Notes under the pieces: model-generated | The model's database searches: none | What the model saw: only the letters and a program-made list of their open reading frames with translations | What the model was told of the DNA's origin: nothing | Translations under genes and position numbers: made by a program | Shown here: in pieces, positions 54,101 through 64,000 of the stretch | Position numbering within the stretch: position 1 is the stretch's first letter | How the letters are laid out: the number at the start of each line of letters is the position of its first letter | Assembly: GCA_902559565.1 (NCBI GenBank) | Contig: CACEIH010000002.1 | Location: 1-64,000 of the forward strand | Length of the DNA: 64,000 nt | Source: an uncultured Pelagibacteraceae bacterium | GTDB taxonomy: Bacteria; Pseudomonadota; Alphaproteobacteria; Pelagibacterales; Pelagibacteraceae | Reading direction: 5' to 3'

Positions 54101-55421
54101 AAAAATTTTTATCAAAACGTTTGGATGTCAAATGAATGAATACGACTCTAATCGTATACTAGATACAGTAAAAAAAATTGAATTTATTAAAACTGAAAAA
54201 CTTGAAGAAGCAAATTGCTATTTATTAAACACTTGTCATATAAGAGATAAGGCAAAAGAAAAAGTTTATCATGAGATAGGAAGAGTAAAAAAAAGTTTTA
54301 GACTTAAAAAAAAACCTCTTGTAATTGTTACAGGTTGTGTGGCGCAGGCAGAAAATGATGAAATGCTAAAAAGAGAACCCTTTATTGATTTAGTAATTGG
54401 ACCTCAATCTTATCATAAAATTAATGAAAAAATTAAACAATTTTTAGATAGACAAAAAAAAATAGACGAAACAGAATTTGATACAATTTCAAAATTTAAT
54501 TTTTTAAATAAAATTAAAAATACTTCAAATAAAGTTTCTACTTTTTTAACTATACAAGAAGGTTGTGATAAATTTTGTCACTTTTGTGTTGTTCCATACA
54601 CAAGAGGTCCTGAATACTCTAGAACATTCAGAGAAATTATTAATGAAGCGAAAGTTCTTGCTGAAAATGGAGTGAAAGAAATAATTCTACTAGGACAAAA
54701 TGTTAATGCATATAATGATAAAAATTATAATTTATCAAATTTAATTCTTGAAATTGAAAAAATTCCACAAATTAAAAGAATTCGATACACAACTTCACAT
54801 CCAAAGGATATGACAGATGATTTAATCAAGGTATACGGAATATCAAAAAAGTTAATGCCATTAATTCATTTACCAGTACAAAGTGGTTCAGATAAAATTT
54901 TAAAATTAATGAACAGAAAACATTCTGTAAAAGATTACATAAAAATTTACGAAAAACTAAAAAAAATAAATTCTGCAATTGAATTTTCAAGCGATTTTAT
55001 TATTAGTTATCCTGGAGAAGAAGTTGAAGACTTTGATCATACAGTTGAGTTGATTGAAAAAATAAAATTTATAAATTCATATTCTTTTATTTTTAGCCCT
55101 AGACCAGGGACAGTAGCTGAGAATTTAAAATTAATTGATAAAAAAACTTCTATGGAAAGATTAACTAAGATACAAAATAAACTTTCAGAAAATCAAATCG
55201 AGATGCATAAATCTTTAAAGAATAAGATTATAAATGTTTTAGTGGAAAATTTTACAGAAGATAAAACTAAGCTTTTTGGACGTTCAGAATATATGACATC
55301 AGTCGTATTTGATGGTAAAAAAGATGACATTGGTAAAATTGTGCCAGTAAAAATTTTACAAAGTAATAGAAGTACTTTATTTGGTGAAAAACATATTAAC
55401 TCTAATCAAAAGGTAGCATAG
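54093..55421 (+). CDS. miaB: tRNA-2-methylthio-N6-dimethylallyladenosine synthase MiaB
   Basis: Radical-SAM methylthiotransferase acting on A37 of tRNAs. The N-terminal UPF0004 domain has FIKTFGCQMNEYDSNRI, LLNTCHIRDKAKEK and VTGCVAQ, supplying the three Cys of the auxiliary 4Fe-4S cluster. The radical-SAM motif is EGCDKFCHFCVVPYTRG near residue 155 (C-x3-C-x2-C). The C-terminal TRAM domain starts near 375. 442 aa. Its start overlaps fur by eight bases. Confidence 0.96.
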   Translation: MNRKIFIKTFGCQMNEYDSNRILDTVKKIEFIKTEKLEEANCYLLNTCHIRDKAKEKVYHEIGRVKKSFRLKKKPLVIVTGCVAQAENDEMLKREPFIDLVIGPQSYHKINEKIKQFLDRQKKIDETEFDTISKFNFLNKIKNTSNKVSTFLTIQEGCDKFCHFCVVPYTRGPEYSRTFREIINEAKVLAENGVKEIILLGQNVNAYNDKNYNLSNLILEIEKIPQIKRIRYTTSHPKDMTDDLIKVYGISKKLMPLIHLPVQSGSDKILKLMNRKHSVKDYIKIYEKLKKINSAIEFSSDFIISYPGEEVEDFDHTVELIEKIKFINSYSFIFSPRPGTVAENLKLIDKKTSMERLTKIQNKLSENQIEMHKSLKNKIINVLVENFTEDKTKLFGRSEYMTSVVFDGKKDDIGKIVPVKILQSNRSTLFGEKHINSNQKVA

Positions 55422-55424
55422 CAA

Positions 55425-56420
55425 TTGAGTGGTTTAACAAAAAAAAATATCGATTCATCATTAAAATTTGTTTATTCTGATAATAATTCTCTTAGTGTTA
55501 TCTTTCACGATAATGATTTATTAATGGGTGTAGTTGGGGAATTTAATAAAAATTTAAAAGAATTAGAAAAAATTACCAAATCAAATTTATATTCCAGAGG
55601 TAATTCAATTTTAATTAAATCAAATCCTAAAAATAATGAAATATTAAAAAATGCAATTAAATTTTTGGCAAATCAATTTATTATTAATGGTAGTATAGAA
55701 AGTAAAGACATAGTTTCATCTATAGATAAGTTTATGATTAACGAAAAAGTTAAAAATAATAATGTAACTGATATTATTAAGACTCCAAAAAAATCAATTA
55801 TTCCAAGATCTGAAAAACAAAAAGGATATGTCAGAGCTTTAAGAGAAAGTGATATTATTATTTCTGCTGGGCCAGCTGGAACAGGAAAAACTTTTTTAGC
55901 AGTAGCAGTTGGTCTAACTATGTTATTAGAAAAAAAAATTGATAGAATAATTTTATCAAGACCAGCGGTTGAGGCAGGCGAACGTTTAGGTTTTTTACCT
56001 GGGGACATGAAGGAGAAAGTTGATCCATACTTAAGACCTTTATATGACTCTCTCTATGATCTTTTTGATTTTGAAAAAATACAGAGGATGATTGAAATCG
56101 GTGATATTGAAATTGCACCATTAGCTTTTATGAGGGGACGAACTTTGAAAAATTCATTTGCCATTTTAGATGAGGCTCAAAATGCTACTGATACTCAAAT
56201 TAAAATGTTTTTAACTCGTATTGGTGAAAACTCAAAAATTGTAGTTAATGGTGACCCAACCCAAATAGATTTACCTAACAAAAATATGTCAGGATTGATA
56301 AGGTCTAAAGAGCTTCTTGGACATTTGAGCGAAATATCAGTTGTAGATTTTGATCATTCAGATGTTGTTAGACATCCGCTAGTTTCAAAAATAGTTAAAG
56401 CATATTCTAAAAATGATTAA
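55425..56420 (+). CDS. ybeZ: PhoH-family ATPase (PhoL/YbeZ)
   Basis: 331 aa beginning at TTG. An N-terminal KH-like or mixed region (~1-115) precedes the P-loop ATPase: ISAGPAGTGKTFLAVAVGL near residue 145, SRPAVEAGERLGFLPGDMKEK, and Walker B SFAILDEAQNAT. PhoL/YbeZ partners YbeY in rRNA processing and quality control, and ybeY follows immediately with an eight-base overlap, as in most proteobacteria. The start is not certain to the codon. Confidence 0.93.
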   Translation: MSGLTKKNIDSSLKFVYSDNNSLSVIFHDNDLLMGVVGEFNKNLKELEKITKSNLYSRGNSILIKSNPKNNEILKNAIKFLANQFIINGSIESKDIVSSIDKFMINEKVKNNNVTDIIKTPKKSIIPRSEKQKGYVRALRESDIIISAGPAGTGKTFLAVAVGLTMLLEKKIDRIILSRPAVEAGERLGFLPGDMKEKVDPYLRPLYDSLYDLFDFEKIQRMIEIGDIEIAPLAFMRGRTLKNSFAILDEAQNATDTQIKMFLTRIGENSKIVVNGDPTQIDLPNKNMSGLIRSKELLGHLSEISVVDFDHSDVVRHPLVSKIVKAYSKND

Positions 56421-56874
56421 TGTAAATGTCTTCTCAAATGAGAAGGCTTGGTCAAAAAAACTGAAAAGAAAGGAATTTTTTTTTAACAAAATTTGTAGAG
56501 CTTTCCCAAAAAAATATAAATTTTTAGGGAAAAAAATAAGTTTTTCATTACTACTTTCTAATAACAGGAGTATTAAAAAATTAAATAAAGAATTTAGAAA
56601 TAAAAATAAGTCTACAGATATTTTATCATTTCCAATTAACAAGAAAATAAAAATGTCAAAACAAACTTATATTGGGGATATAATAATAAGTTATGATTTT
56701 ATAGATAAACCTAAATCTCAAAAAATTGAAAAATTTAAAGAAAAATTGATCAAGATTTTTATACATGGCTTCCTGCATTTATTAGGTTTCAACCATATTA
56801 AAAATAAAGATTATCAAAAAATGTCAAATGAGGAAAAACGCATATATCAATCAGTAATTTCAAAATTAAACTAA
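56413..56874 (+). CDS. ybeY: Endoribonuclease YbeY
   Basis: Metal-dependent RNase needed for 16S rRNA 3'-end maturation and 70S quality control. 153 aa. The zinc motif H-x3-H-x5-H is seen as FIHGFLHLLGFNHIKNKDYQ near residue 118. LNKEFRNKNKSTDILSFPI is the second conserved block, and YIGDIIISYDF the third. One base separates it from lnt; corC, usual in this position, is missing. Confidence 0.95.
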   Translation: MINVNVFSNEKAWSKKLKRKEFFFNKICRAFPKKYKFLGKKISFSLLLSNNRSIKKLNKEFRNKNKSTDILSFPINKKIKMSKQTYIGDIIISYDFIDKPKSQKIEKFKEKLIKIFIHGFLHLLGFNHIKNKDYQKMSNEEKRIYQSVISKLN

Positions 56875-56875
56875 A

Positions 56876-58420
56876 TTGAAAACAAAACTGTATACAGAAT
56901 TATTTCTTTTGATTGTTCTAGGAATGATAACTTCTTTTAGTTTACCTCCTTTTAATTATCTAGTTGTAAATTTTGTAACATTCTCTTTATTTTTTGTATT
57001 CTTAATTAAAAAGTCTAAACAACACAAAAATTTAAAATATTATTTTTTATATGGTTGGTTATTTGGTTTTGGTTATTTTGCTATTAGCTTATACTGGATA
57101 CCTATTGCTTTAACTTTTGATCAAAATTTTAATTTTTTATTTCCATTAGCTTTATTTGTAATACCAGCATTTTTAGCTTTGTTTTATGGATTGGTATCTT
57201 TTTCTTTTATAATTTTAAAACCAAAGAAGATTGTGAGCTCTTTTTTGATTTTTTCTCTAATTTTTGGTGTCATGGAATATATTAGAGGTTCAATTTTCAC
57301 TGGATTTCCCTGGAATTTAATCGTCTATAGTTTTTCAAATCAGTTAGAATTTTTAAGTGTGATTTCGATTTTTGGTACTTATGGATTAAATTTATTTTGT
57401 ATTTCATTATTCACTAGCCCAGCAATATTTATATCAAGAGATATGAAAAAAAATATTGGAGTTTGTATTTCAGTCATTATTATTGTTATGTCTTTTTTAA
57501 TTTATGGATTTTCCTATAAAGAAAAATTTAATAAAGCAGAAAAAGTTGTAAATGATTTTAATGTAAGGGTTATTAGCTCAAATATTAGTATTGATAGATT
57601 TTATTCTAATGTTAATTCAGTATTAGTGATTGAAGAGCTGATAAAAATAAGCAATCCAAACATGAATCAAAAAATTATTTTTATTTGGCCAGAGGCAATA
57701 CTACCAGAAATTTCTCAAAATGAATTAAGTGAGTATAAATGGTTGTTTGATAATAAATTTAATGAAAATCATTTATTAATTATGGGCATTAATAGTCATT
57801 CTGTCAAAAATAGTATTAAAAAATACTTTAACTCACTTTCTATTTATGATTATGAGCTGAATTTAATAAATTCCTATAATAAGATAAATTTAGTTCCTTT
57901 TGGTGAATTTTTGCCCTTTGAAAGAATTCTAAAAAAAATTGGTTTTAGGTCTTTAACAAATAACTATCACTCTTTTTCAAAAGGGAATACAAGAGATATT
58001 ATTGAATTAGAAAATAAAAATTTTTCATTAAAAATTTTACCACTAATTTGTTATGAAATAATTTATTCAGGTAAATTGTTCAATGATCTTAATTTTGATT
58101 TAGTTGTTAATATTTCTGAGGATGGATGGTTTGGTAATTCAATAGGCCCGAAACAACATTTTGCCCATAGTATTTTAAGAGCAATCGAAAGTGGAAAATA
58201 TATAGTAAGATCAGCAAATAATGGTATTGCTGCAATTATAAATCCAATTGGTATGACTGAACAAAAAGTAAAATTTGGTCAATCTGGGTATGTAGATTTT
58301 AAGGAAAGTAGAAAAATACAACCAACAATATTTTCTATTTATGGAAATAAAATTTTTGGATTTTTAATTTTATTGTATATTTTTTTAATATTTTCATTTA
58401 ATAAAACTAAAAATGAGTAA
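56876..58420 (+). CDS. lnt: Apolipoprotein N-acyltransferase
   Basis: Adds the third acyl chain to lipoproteins in the inner membrane, needed before Lol sorting (lolA is also in this window). 514 aa starting at TTG. Six to eight N-terminal helices (~1-220) carry [16 protein letters not shown]. The nitrilase-like domain has the catalytic triad in [12 protein letters not shown] (Glu), the Lys region [11 protein letters not shown] and [12 protein letters not shown] (Cys). [15 protein letters not shown] is also conserved. Overlaps metK by eight bases. Confidence 0.94.
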   Translation: MKTKLYTELFLLIVLGMITSFSLPPFNYLVVNFVTFSLFFVFLIKKSKQHKNLKYYFLYGWLFGFGYFAISLYWIPIALTFDQNFNFLFPLALFVIPAFLALFYGLVSFSFIILKPKKIVSSFLIFSLIFGVMEYIRGSIFTGFPWNLIVYSFSNQLEFLSVISIFGTYGLNLFCISLFTSPAIFISRDMKKNIGVCISVIIIVMSFLIYGFSYKEKFNKAEKVVNDFNVRVISSNISIDRFYSNVNSVLVIEELIKISNPNMNQKIIFIWPEAILPEISQNELSEYKWLFDNKFNENHLLIMGINSHSVKNSIKKYFNSLSIYDYELNLINSYNKINLVPFGEFLPFERILKKIGFRSLTNNYHSFSKGNTRDIIELENKNFSLKILPLICYEIIYSGKLFNDLNFDLVVNISEDGWFGNSIGPKQHFAHSILRAIESGKYIVRSANNGIAAIINPIGMTEQKVKFGQSGYVDFKESRKIQPTIFSIYGNKIFGFLILLYIFLIFSFNKTKNE

Positions 58421-59582
58421 TCTAAAAAATTATCTTTTTACTAGCGAATCTGTTTCTGAGGGGCATCCAGATAAAGTTTCAGATAGAATTTCAGATATGG
58501 TTGTTGATACTTATTTATCAAAAGATCCACAATCGAGAGTTGCTTGTGAGACACTTACAACAACAAATAAAGTTGTTTTAGCAGGTGAGGTAAGAGGTCC
58601 TGAAACGAATAAAGATGAATTAATAGAAAAAGTTAGAAATTGCATCAAAGATATTGGTTATGATCAAGATGGTTTTACTTGGAAAGAAAAAACAAAAATT
58701 GAAAGTCATTTACACTCTCAATCAACAGATATAGCAATGGGAGTAGACTCCTCTGGGAATAAAGATGAAGGAGCGGGTGATCAGGGTATTATGTTTGGAT
58801 TTGCATGCAATGAAACAGAAGTCTTAATGCCAGCACCCATTCATTATTCTCATAAAATTTTAAAATTAATGGCTGATGATAGAAAATCTGGAAAACTAAA
58901 GAATATTGAACCAGACTCTAAGAGTCAGGTAACATTTGAGTATGTTAATGGTAAACCAACAAAAGTTAAATCAGTTGTAATATCATCACAACATTCTCCT
59001 GATGTAAATCAAGAACAGGTAAAAGATTTATTAAGACCATATATGATAAAATCTATTCCAAAAAATTTTCTAAAAGATTTTAACGAAGAAGAGTTTTATG
59101 TAAATCCAACTGGAAACTTTGTAATTGGTGGACCAGACGGAGATTGTGGATTGACTGGACGAAAAATTATAGTTGATACATATGGTGGTGCCGCACCTCA
59201 TGGCGGTGGAGCTTTTTCTGGTAAAGATCCTACAAAAGTAGATAGATCTGCTGCATACGCTGCAAGATATATAGCAAAAAATATTGTTGCATCAAAAATT
59301 ACAAACAAATGCTTAATTCAATTAGCTTATGCCATTGGAGTCTCTAAACCATTGTCAATTTATGTTGATTTGTTTGATAACGATTTGGATAAAAATAAAT
59401 TTGTTGTTGAAAAAATTAAAGAAAATTTTGATTTAAGTCCAAGAGGAATAAGAGAAATGCTTAGTTTAAATAGACCTATATATGAAAAATCAGCAGCTTA
59501 TGGTCATTTCGGAAGAACACCAGAAAACGATGGTGCATTTTCTTGGGAAAAAACAGATAAAATGAGCATTTTTAATAAATAG
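58413..59582 (+). CDS. metK: S-adenosylmethionine synthetase
   Basis: Makes SAM from methionine and ATP. 389 aa: [20 protein letters not shown] at the start with the ATP-binding His, then [16 protein letters not shown] near residue 122, the P-loop-like [19 protein letters not shown] near 265, and DNDLDKNKF. The metK start lies within the end of lnt, so no leader riboswitch can precede it directly. An intrinsic terminator follows 56 bases after its stop. Confidence 0.97.
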   Translation: MSNLKNYLFTSESVSEGHPDKVSDRISDMVVDTYLSKDPQSRVACETLTTTNKVVLAGEVRGPETNKDELIEKVRNCIKDIGYDQDGFTWKEKTKIESHLHSQSTDIAMGVDSSGNKDEGAGDQGIMFGFACNETEVLMPAPIHYSHKILKLMADDRKSGKLKNIEPDSKSQVTFEYVNGKPTKVKSVVISSQHSPDVNQEQVKDLLRPYMIKSIPKNFLKDFNEEEFYVNPTGNFVIGGPDGDCGLTGRKIIVDTYGGAAPHGGGAFSGKDPTKVDRSAAYAARYIAKNIVASKITNKCLIQLAYAIGVSKPLSIYVDLFDNDLDKNKFVVEKIKENFDLSPRGIREMLSLNRPIYEKSAAYGHFGRTPENDGAFSWEKTDKMSIFNK

Positions 59583-59638
59583 TTTAAGTTGAATTAAAGA
59601 AAAACTTTACTATATTGCAAATACATTATTGAATTTAC

Positions 59639-59665
59639 AAAATGGGCATTAGCCCATTTTTTTTT
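59639..59665 (+). terminator. Rho-independent terminator/attenuator between metK and nusA
   Basis: A 9-base stem AAAATGGGC / GCCCATTTT (59639-59647 and 59652-59660) with loop ATTA runs into nine T residues to 59665. The nusA ATG follows only 13 bases later, so either nusA has its own promoter inside this short gap or the hairpin is a partial terminator controlling read-through into nusA-infB-rbfA. Confidence 0.88.
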
Positions 59666-59678
59666 GGAATTTATAAAA

Positions 59679-61232
59679 ATGTTAAATAAAAGAGCAGATA
59701 AATTAGAACTATTAAGAATTGCTGAAGCTGTGGCTTTAGAAAAATCAATTGATAAAGAGTTAATAATAAACTCCATGGAAACAGGTATTGCTAAAGCTGC
59801 AAAATCTAAATTTGGTCAAGATAATGAAATTAAAGTTTCGATTAATCGAGATAATGGAGATATTGAGATTTATCGTAAATTGATAATTAAAGAAAAACCC
59901 GAGAATTCAAATACAGAAATCAAACTTGAGGATGCAATTCAATTAAATGAAATTAATAAAGATAAATCTATTGGTGATGAAGTTTTACAACCTTTACCAT
60001 CATTTGATTTTGGAAGAATAGCTGCTCAAACAGCAAAACAAGTCATTAGCTTTAATGTAAGAGAGGCAGAAAGAGAAAGACAATTTAATGATTTTATTGA
60101 TAAAAAGGATACTATCCTGAGTGGTATTGTAAAACGTTTAGAATTTGGAAATGTAATTGTTGATTTAGGTAGAACAGAGGCAATCATTCAAAAAAATGAA
60201 CTCATACCAAGAGAAAATATTAAGCCAGGGGATAGAATCAAAGCATATTGCTATGATGTAAGAAGAGAACCAAGAGGTCAACAAATATTTTTATCTAGGG
60301 CACACCCTAAATTTATGGAAAAACTTTTTTTTCAAGAAGTTCCAGAAATTTATGATGGTTTAATTGAAATAAAATCATCCTCAAGAGATCCTGGAAGTAG
60401 AGCTAAAATTTGTGTTAGAGCTGTTGATACCTCACTAGATCCAGTTGGAGCTTGTGTTGGAATGAGAGGATCAAGAGTACAAGCTGTTGTTAATGAACTA
60501 CAGGGTGAAAAAATTGATATTGTAAATTGGTCAGAAGATCCTGCAATTTTGGTTTCAAATTCCTTATCACCAGCAGAAGTACAAAGAGTAAATGTGGATG
60601 CAGAAAGAAAAAAACTTGATGTAATTCTTACTGAAGAAAATTTAAGTAAAGCTATTGGACGAAGAGGTCAAAATGTTAGATTAGCCACTAAACTTTTAAA
60701 TTATGAAATTAATATAATGACTGATCAAGAAGACTCTGAGAGAAGACAGCTAGAGTTTAAAGAAAAAACTGACAATTTTGTGAAAAATTTAGAATTAGAT
60801 GAAACTTTAGGACAACTTCTAGTAGCTGAAGGTTTCTCAACAATAGATGATATAAAAGATAGCACTAAAGAAGATCTATCTAAAATTGAAGGTATAGAAA
60901 AGGAAACCGCTGAAGCTTTAATTGAAAGAGCAAAGGAATTTTATGTAAAAGATCAAGAGGATATATCTAAAAGAATTAAAGATTTAGGACTTGCAGATGA
61001 TTTAATAAATCTTAAAGGACTAACTCCTGGAATGTTAATGACATTAGGAGAACAAAAAATTTTAAATCTTACAGACTTTGCAGATTTAGCATCTGATGAA
61101 TTAACTGGAGGTTTTGATATTGTCAAAGGAGAAAGAGTGAAAATTCAAGGATATTTAGAAGATTTTGCTTTATCTAAAACAGAAGCTGACGATTTAATTA
61201 TGTCAGCAAGAAATATAATTTATAAAGATTGA
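59679..61232 (+). CDS. nusA: Transcription elongation/termination factor NusA
   Basis: Modulates pausing, termination and antitermination at RNA polymerase. 517 aa from ATG at 59679 (an upstream TTG at 59664 lies in the terminator U-tract and is rejected). The N-terminal polymerase-binding domain begins NKRADKLELLRIAEAVALEK. The S1 domain is around 135-200 (LSGIVKRLEFGNVIVDLGRT). KH domains follow with DPVGACVGMRGSRVQAVVNE and AIGRRGQNVRLATKL. Two C-terminal helix-hairpin-helix repeats fill ~365-515. rimP, the usual upstream partner, is not here. Confidence 0.96.
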   Translation: MLNKRADKLELLRIAEAVALEKSIDKELIINSMETGIAKAAKSKFGQDNEIKVSINRDNGDIEIYRKLIIKEKPENSNTEIKLEDAIQLNEINKDKSIGDEVLQPLPSFDFGRIAAQTAKQVISFNVREAERERQFNDFIDKKDTILSGIVKRLEFGNVIVDLGRTEAIIQKNELIPRENIKPGDRIKAYCYDVRREPRGQQIFLSRAHPKFMEKLFFQEVPEIYDGLIEIKSSSRDPGSRAKICVRAVDTSLDPVGACVGMRGSRVQAVVNELQGEKIDIVNWSEDPAILVSNSLSPAEVQRVNVDAERKKLDVILTEENLSKAIGRRGQNVRLATKLLNYEINIMTDQEDSERRQLEFKEKTDNFVKNLELDETLGQLLVAEGFSTIDDIKDSTKEDLSKIEGIEKETAEALIERAKEFYVKDQEDISKRIKDLGLADDLINLKGLTPGMLMTLGEQKILNLTDFADLASDELTGGFDIVKGERVKIQGYLEDFALSKTEADDLIMSARNIIYKD

Positions 61233-61242
61233 GAGATGAAAA

Positions 61243-63441
61243 ATGGAAAACAAAAAAACAAAATTAACTATCTCTGGCAATCCAAAGAAATCTTTTAAGA
61301 ATTTTGAGTCCTCAAAAACAAAAGGAAAAAAAACTGTAGTAATTGATAAGAATCCTGGAAAATCTTTTAATAAAGGGGGGTTCAAAAAACCAGTTGGATC
61401 AAATTTTAAACGCAATTCTTCACCTAATACTAACTTTACTCCCAAAACCCAACCAGTTATTAGTGATTTTGAAAGACGTAAGTTGGCTGAACAAAGGGCA
61501 ACAAAAAGATTAAAAGGAGATTCTGAAAGTGAGAAAAAGAGTAAAATTGGGTCGAAAAAAAGAGAGGTAAAACTTACTGTATCTAGAGCTTTAAGTGATG
61601 AAATAGAGACAAGAGAAAGAAGTTTAGCTTCAGTAAAGAGAGCTAGACAAAAAGAACTTAAGAATAATAACAATCAAGAAAACAAAGAAAATCAAAAACC
61701 AGTTAAGAGAGATGTTAATATTCCTGAGGCAATAACAGTAAGAGAACTTGCGAATAGAATGGCTGAGCAATCAAGTAATGTAATTAAATTTTTATTTGGA
61801 ATGGGAGTCACAGTAACTATTAATCAAAGTTTAGCAGCAGATACTGCAGAATACTTAGTAAAAGAGTTTGGGCATAATCCAATAAGAGAAGAAAAAGCAG
61901 AGGAGATAATTCAGAAAATAAAAGAGTCTAGATCAGAAAATTTAAAAAATAGACCACCTATTGTTACAGTAATGGGTCATGTTGATCATGGAAAAACTTC
62001 AGTTTTGGATGTCCTAAGAAGTTCGAATGTTGTGTCTGGTGAATTTGGAGGAATTACACAACACGTGGGTGCTTATCAGATCGAAAATAATGATAAAAAA
62101 ATTACATTTATTGATACACCTGGACATGCCGCTTTCACTGAAATGAGAGCAAGAGGATCTAAATTAACTGATGTTGTAGTTCTTGTAGTTGCGGCTGATG
62201 ATGGAGTCAAACCCCAGACAATCGAGTCTATTAAACATGCTAAAGCTGCAAAAGTTCCAATAGTAGTAGCGATAAATAAATGTGATTTACCTGAAGCAGA
62301 TCCACAAAAAATTAAAAATCAACTCTTAGAACATGAGTTGATTGCAGAAGATTTATCTGGAGATACTTTAATGGTTGAAATTTCAGCTAAAACAAAATTA
62401 AATTTGGAAAAATTACTTGAAGCAATTATTTTACAATCTGAAATCTTAGATTTAAAAACTGATTTTGACTCAAAAGCAACTGGAGTAGTTCTAGAATCTA
62501 AAATTGATATTGGAAGAGGACCTGTAGCTAATGTAATTGTTACTACTGGAACTTTGAAGAAAGGAGATTTTTTCGTAAGCGGGTTAAGATGGGGAAAAAT
62601 AAGAGCAATAATAAATGATAAGGGAAAAAATATAAATGAAGCATTACCTTCAGCACCTATAGAAATTTTAGGAATAAATGGTGCAGCAAAAGCAGGAGAT
62701 GATTTTATTGTTTTAGAAACTGAAAAAGAGGCTAAAACACTAAGTGAAAATAGAGCTCAAGAAAATAAAGATAGCAAAAATCCACTTTCATTCGCCACTC
62801 AAGAATCAGCATTTTCAAATAAATTGTCTGAAGAATTAAATTTAATTATTAAATCTGATGTTCATGGTTCTTCAGAAGCAATAAAGAATGCAATCGGTCA
62901 AATAAAACATGATGAAGTCAAACCAAAAATAATTTTGTCAGACATTGGAATGGTAACTGAAACAGACGTTACACTCGCTAAAGCCTCAAATGCAGTTTTG
63001 ATAGCCTTTAATGTTAAGCCTAGTAAAGAAGCAAAAAAACTTGCAGAAAACGAAAAAATTACAATATCTTCATATAATATAATTTATGAAGTGTTAGATT
63101 ATATAAAACAAAGGATGTCAGGATTACTTACCCCAGACGTTCAGGAGACAGTAACAGGATCGGCTCAAATATTGGAGATTTTTAAAGTATCAGGCGCAGG
63201 TAAAGTAGCTGGCTCTAAAGTAACTGATGGAGAAATATTTAGCAATTCAAGTGCAAGAGTAATTAGAGATGGAAGTATTATTTATACTGGAAAAATTTCT
63301 ACAATTTTTAGAGAAAAAAATCAGGTGAAACAAGTTAGTAATGGCCAAGAATGTGGAATTACATTAAAAGATTATATGGACTTTCAAAAAAAAGATATAA
63401 TTGAAGCTTTTAATGTTACCTCAAAAGAGAGAACAATATAA
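61243..63441 (+). CDS. infB: Translation initiation factor IF-2
   Basis: GTPase that brings initiator tRNA to the ribosome. 732 aa. The N-terminal ~150 residues are a basic, low-complexity linker, followed by an IF2_N-like helical domain ([20 protein letters not shown]). The G domain has [19 protein letters not shown] near residue 243, [17 protein letters not shown] and AINKCDLP, followed by domains II, III and IV. It is 10 bases downstream of nusA; the ylxR gene normally between them is missing. Confidence 0.97.
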   Translation: MENKKTKLTISGNPKKSFKNFESSKTKGKKTVVIDKNPGKSFNKGGFKKPVGSNFKRNSSPNTNFTPKTQPVISDFERRKLAEQRATKRLKGDSESEKKSKIGSKKREVKLTVSRALSDEIETRERSLASVKRARQKELKNNNNQENKENQKPVKRDVNIPEAITVRELANRMAEQSSNVIKFLFGMGVTVTINQSLAADTAEYLVKEFGHNPIREEKAEEIIQKIKESRSENLKNRPPIVTVMGHVDHGKTSVLDVLRSSNVVSGEFGGITQHVGAYQIENNDKKITFIDTPGHAAFTEMRARGSKLTDVVVLVVAADDGVKPQTIESIKHAKAAKVPIVVAINKCDLPEADPQKIKNQLLEHELIAEDLSGDTLMVEISAKTKLNLEKLLEAIILQSEILDLKTDFDSKATGVVLESKIDIGRGPVANVIVTTGTLKKGDFFVSGLRWGKIRAIINDKGKNINEALPSAPIEILGINGAAKAGDDFIVLETEKEAKTLSENRAQENKDSKNPLSFATQESAFSNKLSEELNLIIKSDVHGSSEAIKNAIGQIKHDEVKPKIILSDIGMVTETDVTLAKASNAVLIAFNVKPSKEAKKLAENEKITISSYNIIYEVLDYIKQRMSGLLTPDVQETVTGSAQILEIFKVSGAGKVAGSKVTDGEIFSNSSARVIRDGSIIYTGKISTIFREKNQVKQVSNGQECGITLKDYMDFQKKDIIEAFNVTSKERTI

Positions 63442-63809
63442 TGGCTGATAGAATTGGAAAACCAATATCACAAAGACAGTTGAGAGTTGGTGAAATGATT
63501 AAACAATCTTTAAGTATGATTTTCTTAAGAAATGAGGCTAAGGTACCGAACTTAGAAACAAATAGAATTACAGTGACAGAAGTGAGAATGAGTCAAGATT
63601 TAAAAATTGCGAAAGCATATGTATTGCCTTTAGGCGGAAAAAATGCTGAAGAGGTAATAGAAAAATTAAAAGAATATTCATTTTTAATAAGAAAGATTTT
63701 ATCACAAAAAGTAGTTATGAAATTTTTACCAAAATTACTTTTTAGAAAAGATGAGTCTTTTGAATATGCAGAAAAAATAGAAAGCTTAATAAAACAAACT
63801 AATAAATGA
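63441..63809 (+). CDS. rbfA: Ribosome-binding factor A
   Basis: Late 30S assembly factor that binds the 16S 5' domain. 122 aa KH-like fold: [20 protein letters not shown] near the start, [21 protein letters not shown] in the centre (the family's V-S-x-D-L-x-x-A motif) and [19 protein letters not shown] near the end. It overlaps infB by one base. truB, which usually follows, is absent and rpsO comes next. Confidence 0.94.
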   Translation: MADRIGKPISQRQLRVGEMIKQSLSMIFLRNEAKVPNLETNRITVTEVRMSQDLKIAKAYVLPLGGKNAEEVIEKLKEYSFLIRKILSQKVVMKFLPKLLFRKDESFEYAEKIESLIKQTNK

Positions 63810-63819
63810 GGAAAAATAT

Positions 63820-64000
63820 ATGAGTAAAAATGCAAAAGAATTAGCAATGCACGAAAAAGATACTGGATCTTCTGAGATACAGATTGCTTTGTTAACAGAA
63901 AAAATAGAAACTCTCTCTAAACATATTAAACAATTCAAAAAAGATAAACATTCATCGGTTGGATTGTTGAGAGCAGTTAATAGAAGAAAAAAATTGTTAG
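63820..64000 (+). CDS. rpsO: Ribosomal protein S15, 5' part (cut by window end)
   Basis: Sixty codons are present of an expected ~89. The translation has [20 protein letters not shown] and later [17 protein letters not shown], the standard S15 sequence. S15 binds the central domain of 16S rRNA. A Shine-Dalgarno-like GAGGA lies seven bases upstream of the ATG, better than at most genes here. In relatives pnp follows, beyond this window. Confidence 0.95.
   Translation, partial: MSKNAKELAMHEKDTGSSEIQIALLTEKIETLSKHIKQFKKDKHSSVGLLRAVNRRKKLL

Noticed and set aside
58300-58412. SAM riboswitch before metK
   Set aside because: metK starts inside the lnt coding sequence, so there is no leader in which a riboswitch aptamer could lie; none was seen in the other gaps either.
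59664-59678. Upstream TTG start for NusA
   Set aside because: It overlaps the terminator U-tract and adds five residues not found in the family.
1-64000. Mobile elements, CRISPR arrays, tRNA genes, phage-defence or secondary-metabolite clusters
   Set aside because: I looked in every gap and at unusual ORFs and saw no transposase, integrase, spaced repeats, tRNA-like T-loop sequence or defence gene; the window reads as core chromosome.

Overview
The window is a 64 kb stretch of ordinary chromosome from a very AT-rich, streamlined alphaproteobacterium. Gene content, gene order, extreme compactness and poly-A/T-rich composition point to the SAR11 clade (Pelagibacterales). Most genes overlap or lie within 10 bases of each other. 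No insertion sequence, prophage, CRISPR array, tRNA or rRNA gene was seen.

Layout. 0-3 kb: ftsK and lolA, then a GNAT enzyme and a HIT protein. 3.5-7.5 kb: histidine genes hisB-H-A-F-E on the minus strand, with a secreted lyase-like gene wedged between hisF and hisE. 7.5-9.5 kb: hslVU. 9.5-14.8 kb: Smr, Tim44-like, fxsA, secB, dnaQ, coaE, aroE, maf and ppsR. 14.8-15.1 kb: a non-coding gap that is very probably the replication origin. 15.1-26.4 kb, rightward: hemE-hemH-hemJ-rho, a TPR/O-GlcNAc-transferase-like gene, then mnmE-mnmG-rsmG-parA-parB with a parS site inside rsmG. 26.4-31 kb, leftward: holA-lptE-leuS and a DUF3576-type lipoprotein. 31.2 kb: a major porin with a strong terminator. 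32-36 kb: TPR-sulfotransferase, ThiE-like protein, PLP-binding protein, L,D-transpeptidase and an orphan winged-helix regulator. 36-42.5 kb: a tiny ArfA-like ribosome-rescue gene, a PfkB kinase, nth, dapB, a small membrane protein, dnaJ, dnaK and grpE. 42.5-48 kb: rdgB, an LpoA-like protein, rsmI, a BON lipoprotein and maeB. 48-64 kb, rightward: murJ-trpS-nfu-glucosaminidase, tsaB-fur-miaB-phoH-like-ybeY-lnt-metK, then nusA-infB-rbfA-rpsO (cut by the window end). A polysaccharide deacetylase lies on the opposite strand.

Functionally the window joins chromosome replication and segregation (origin, parABS, ftsK, holA, dnaQ), protein quality control (hslVU, grpE-dnaK-dnaJ, secB), envelope assembly (lolA, lptE, lnt, murJ, LpoA-like, DolP-like, porin), haem synthesis, histidine synthesis, tRNA/ribosome maturation and translation.

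I did not find a clearly new multi-gene system. The most interesting items are: an unlisted 38-codon ArfA-like gene starting at TTG; three candidate sigma-32 promoters, two of which would give nearly leaderless hslV and grpE messages; a palindrome in which two divergent genes share back-to-back start codons; the origin/parS architecture; a GT41 glycosyltransferase inside the origin cluster; a lyase inside the his operon; and stepwise gene loss from the conserved trpS-to-rpsO locus.
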